This document shows, one piece after another, positions 15,478-15,710 of a stretch of 15,710 bases of DNA. Every line of letters begins with the position of its first letter. Position 1 is the first letter of the stretch. A program made the position numbers and the translations under genes. The stretch lies in assembly GCA_020047885.1 (NCBI GenBank), contig JAIFNF010000133.1, positions 1-15,710 on the forward strand, written 5' to 3'. The stretch is from Gammaproteobacteria bacterium. GTDB taxonomy: Bacteria > Pseudomonadota > Gammaproteobacteria > Competibacterales > Competibacteraceae. The notes beneath the pieces are model-generated. The model was given only the letters and a program-made list of their open reading frames with translations, had not been told where the DNA came from and searched no databases.

Positions 15478-15710
15478 ATGAAAAACCTAACGAAGATGCT
15501 GTTTGCTTCTGCCTTGGCCGTCGGGCTTTCTGCTTCTGCTTTTGGTCAGGTTAACACGAATACGACCATTCAGGAAGGCCGGGTTAATACCAATGACAGC
15601 TATCAGCAAGGCGATGACAACGACAATGCGACCCTGCAGAGAGGCTCTGATAATGCCAATCGCTCCACACAAACCGGGGGGCGTTTCAACACCAACCAGA
15701 CCGGTCAGTA
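15478..15710 (+). CDS. Secreted curlin-like repeat protein (3' end outside window)
   Basis: The frame runs from the ATG at 15478 to the window end (77 full codons) without a stop. A signal peptide is clear: 'MKNLTKMLFASALAVGLSASA', cleavable after Ala21 or Gly23. The mature part is a tandem repeat of exactly 11 residues with the pattern Q-x-G-x-x-N-x-N-x-x-x: Gln at 32, 43, 54 and 65; Gly at 34, 45, 56 and 67; Asn at 37, 48 and 59, with one residue inserted in the fourth copy. This matches the Q-x-G-x-x-N half-repeat of curlin (CsgA/CsgB), whose strands stack into a beta-helical amyloid. The composition (Asn, Gln, Gly, Thr, Asp, almost no large hydrophobics) also fits. The csgE/F/G secretion genes are not visible. 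Another extracellular Asn/Gln-rich repeat protein is the alternative. Confidence 0.8.
   Translation, partial: MKNLTKMLFASALAVGLSASAFGQVNTNTTIQEGRVNTNDSYQQGDDNDNATLQRGSDNANRSTQTGGRFNTNQTGQ

Overview
The window looks like a moderately GC-rich chromosomal stretch from a proteobacterium, most likely a gammaproteobacterium. This rests on gene style only: a gamma-type exonuclease III, a HigBA module and curlin-like repeats. No rRNA or other taxonomic marker is present, so the assignment is inference. Every supported gene lies on the + strand. I see no tRNA, rRNA, CRISPR array or insertion sequence.

Left part (1-3433). The window opens inside the 3' end of a type III restriction endonuclease (Res) gene carrying the nuclease domain. 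Next come exonuclease III (xthA) and dTDP-glucose 4,6-dehydratase (rfbB), 12 nt apart. A HigB/HigA toxin-antitoxin module follows. Its upstream region holds two tandem 15-bp palindromes that overlap a good sigma-70-type promoter, and the predicted transcript starts at or very near the toxin ATG.

Middle and right part (3505-15193). Eight tightly packed genes follow: a cytosolic M16C (PreP-like) metallopeptidase; a large TPR protein; a small J-domain protein whose HPD motif reads HPP; a GrpE-like nucleotide exchange factor; a secreted type I periplasmic binding protein; a two-TM HAMP-PAS-GGDEF diguanylate cyclase; a short Hsp70; and a small zinc-ribbon protein. Three junctions are stop/start overlaps of one base (TAATG, TAATG, TGATG), and the other gaps are 3-37 nt, so this is probably one operon. 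It contains all three partners of an Hsp70 machine plus TPR and zinc-ribbon accessory proteins, with an extracellular-ligand sensor and c-di-GMP module placed in the middle. I know of no standard name for this arrangement, and it is the best candidate for an undescribed system here.

Right edge (15194-15710). A 284-nt spacer holds a possible small ORF and a candidate promoter. It leads into a secreted protein with exact 11-residue Q-x-G-x-x-N repeats, a curlin-like amyloid candidate cut off by the window end. A working model, which is inference, is that the binding protein and cyclase sense an external ligand and raise c-di-GMP, while the dedicated chaperone set and protease handle a particular client set. 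The curlin-like protein next door suggests, without proving, a biofilm or cell-surface link.
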